From: X23 sp050251575
Lineage (GTDB): Bacteria; Bacillota; Clostridia; SK-Y3
Length of the DNA stretch: 6,995 bases
Assembly: GCA_050251575.1 (NCBI GenBank)
Contig: JBFWMP010000145.1
Location: forward strand, 1-6,995
Direction of reading: 5' to 3'
Program-made: the position numbers and the translations under genes
The notes under the pieces: generated by a model
Told to the model about the DNA's origin: nothing
What the model saw: the letters and a program-made list of their open reading frames with translations, nothing else
Database searches by the model: none
Part shown: one piece after another, positions 6,701-6,995 of the stretch
Layout: each line of letters begins with the position of its first letter
How positions within the stretch are numbered: the first letter of the stretch is position 1

Positions 6701-6995
6701 CATCGGAAGTGCCCTCTGTCATTATAAAATTCTCTGATTTTCCCGGGTTATATTCAGCTCTTCCATCCTGTTCGATCCAACTTTTTTCAATCAACCCAAT
6801 TGCTCCAACTATATCTTCATCTGCTACAATACCTTCCGGTAATGAAATAGTTCCTGATACTTCTATGAAATCAGCAGTATTCTCATCAGCATTCCCGCCT
6901 TCAACTACCACACCGTATTCACCCACACCGTAGGTTCCCACTTTAATATAATAAATAGAATCAGCATCCAGCGTTCTCGTCATATCGAAATTCCA
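3756..6995 (-). CDS. SLH-anchored multidomain surface protein with PPC-like and Ig-like domains (5' end beyond window)
   Basis: The frame is open to the right edge, and residues W-N-F-D precede the first Met (6983), so the true start and signal peptide are missing. Numbering here begins at that Met. Domains: end of a PPC-type domain (1-30, SIYYIKVGTYGVG); beta-rich module X1 (about 41-165); PPC-like (about 165-298); module X2 (about 299-431); clear PPC domain (432-550, MDMDYFKFDAPVAGNYQISY); Ig-like domain (553-632, TDADGDLEGNSRYRW and TDIGKYIKFEV); Gly8 linker (655-662); beta-rich pre-SLH domain (about 690-880); and three SLH repeats starting at 883, 941 and 1009. SLH repeats attach proteins non-covalently to secondary cell-wall polymer, so this is exported and wall-bound. 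No protease, hydrolase or other catalytic domain is visible. A role in the S-layer, adhesion or carbohydrate binding is possible. It is convergent with the helicase gene and ends before their shared terminator. Confidence 0.92.
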   Translation of the reverse strand, partial: WNFDMTRTLDADSIYYIKVGTYGVGEYGVVVEGGNADENTADFIEVSGTISLPEGIVADEDIVGAIGLIEKSWIEQDGRAEYNPGKSENFIMTEGTSDVSYTLKVPSGKEYILGCQLIFDPDDLEYILLEYIPLGLYGSNGTVTNIDEAEIITTTQEANMILLPKASVESPERAFDTVESAGELIPGSNITEKVDYVLDRDFYHITVSDPGYYMLDLKIDGLDDMINNRRGAPIEIRFMDAEGNDYYFYRVPELIYADNKIVGMSLIQELSVGDYYYVITSSDMDSVDRLKLCEYELSFNKASQITCDIRLPENLINYDGVFGLYDNQGMGYVLDPEAYYGDRSVLDDSGKKSSLSYEAQGNNNEFLSLFVPYDSQASYILGYSMYTYDEYSDMGYYAHENIAGIDIGFTVDNMTDATPIYAGEESSISFEVEFIADTGNDSMETAFILVPNTFIKGTINREMDMDYFKFDAPVAGNYQISYEGNLIGRSVKKSIRADNKLGLFVYENDKWVQYAEDVKGNISRHFSEGEHYIKIGGTQDSDHSTLGPYKLLLNCSPFVENVHISGSPKVGSTLTSAYIYTDADGDLEGNSRYRWLRADSITSEYSAISGAVNKTYTLTSTDIGKYIKFEVLPVTAIAPEVGEAVLSNAVGPVAAVRTGGGGGGGGSSSGQKENVDNAKTESTASGSAAFTEGLNGSTNAVLKVESSKIAAMLNASGTSPVKIDVKTSINAQNVEIVLAADILAKTDKLQKTVAIEANNVSFEIQPNTLDSDGSNVDLTLRVDELSLDAVPEAQRNKDATADDVSMVFDFGMYLGDKKVTEFNKPVTITVKYDASKVTDTSKLGVYYYNEKDSKWEYVGGKVNTDGTITFEVEHFSKYAAMEYTKTFDDITKHWAKKDIEIIIGRHITNGVDNNNFKPDLSITRAEFVTMLVRALNLKTTSGKIFEDVPASAWFKEYIQEAYAAGIIRNSDSDHFSPTDFITREQMAEMLVNAYSYASDKNIGDMRTTQQIRFKDEEMADNSVGNSIILANALKLMVGNPDGTFAPKANATRAQTAVTIRRLLQELKLITEESLSIEMN
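3798..4337 (-). repeat. Triple SLH-domain region of the surface protein
   Basis: Three SLH repeats encode the C-terminal anchor. Repeat 1 starts FDDITKHWAKKDIE and carries the canonical ITRAEFVTML. Repeat 2 starts FEDVPASAWF and carries ITREQMAEML. Repeat 3 starts FKDEEMADN and carries VGNPDGTFAP plus ATRAQTAVTI. The ITRAE-type motif is exact in repeat 1 and drifts to ITREQ and ATRAQ in repeats 2 and 3. The last repeat ends about 13 residues before the stop codon. Confidence 0.93.
4998..5021 (-). other. Gly8 linker of the surface protein
   Basis: Eight consecutive glycine codons of mixed type (GGT, GGC, GGA), followed by SSSG, join the Ig-like domain to the pre-SLH domain. The tract is locally GC-rich in an AT-rich gene and probably acts as a flexible hinge. 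Confidence 0.85.
5691..6089 (-). repeat. Module X2: second copy of an undescribed beta-rich module
   Basis: Residues about 299-431 appear homologous to module X1. Shared features are an opening of the type ITCDIRLPENL (compare SGTISLPEGI) and an internal segment FVPYDSQASYILGYSMY (compare KVPSGKEYILGCQLI). Identity is low and the match was made by eye. Confidence 0.5.
6489..6863 (-). repeat. Module X1: first copy of an undescribed beta-rich module
   Basis: Residues about 41-165 open with VSGTISLPEGIV and contain TLKVPSGKEYILG. They alternate with PPC-like domains in the order PPC-X1-PPC-X2-PPC. No known family name was recognised. Confidence 0.5.

Noticed and set aside
6981..6983. ATG at 6983 as the start of the SLH surface protein
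   Set aside because: The frame stays open upstream to the window edge. The Met falls inside a PPC-type domain, with no signal peptide after it and no room for an RBS to be judged. The gene is treated as truncated at the right edge.

Overview
The window is AT-rich and its genes use strong AGGAG-type ribosome binding sites. It carries SLH-type cell-surface anchoring, a compact YfmL-like DEAD-box helicase and a PrpR_N/PAS regulator beside a URO-D-like gene. Together these point to a low-GC Gram-positive, most likely an anaerobic clostridial-type Firmicute. The species cannot be named from the sequence. No tRNA, rRNA, CRISPR array, insertion sequence or integration site was seen.

Layout. (1) 1-868, minus: the N-terminal part of a PrpR_N plus PAS regulator, cut by the left edge. 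Such proteins are usually sigma-54 enhancer-binding activators. (2) 938-982: a terminator-like hairpin. (3) 1000-2076, minus: a complete URO-D-superfamily protein, related to the corrinoid/CoM methyltransferase branch rather than to haem biosynthesis. (4) 2077-2472: a divergent intergenic region of about 400 bp, dense in signals. It holds an exact-consensus sigma-54 -24/-12 promoter facing the URO-D gene, a perfect 14-bp inverted repeat at enhancer distance upstream of it, a leader dyad, and a sigma-A promoter with an overlapping palindrome facing the helicase gene. (5) 2473-3648, plus: a DEAD-box helicase with a DEGD motif II. (6) 3663-3711: a bidirectional terminator between convergent genes. 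(7) 3756-6995, minus: the 3' part of a large SLH-anchored surface protein whose start lies past the right edge.

How the parts fit together. The left third reads as one regulatory circuit. The PrpR_N/PAS protein probably senses a small molecule, binds the inverted repeat at 2287-2336 and activates sigma-54 RNA polymerase at 2207-2222 to switch on the URO-D-like gene. That gene may belong to a methyl-transfer or catabolic module whose other parts are outside the window. The helicase is an independent unit, probably for RNA or ribosome maintenance, with its own repressible-looking promoter. The surface protein is a separate unit built from alternating PPC-like and undescribed beta-rich modules, an Ig-like domain, a Gly8 linker, a beta-rich pre-SLH domain and three SLH repeats. 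The most interesting element is the sigma-54 circuit controlling an apparently solitary URO-D-like enzyme with an altered metal-site motif.
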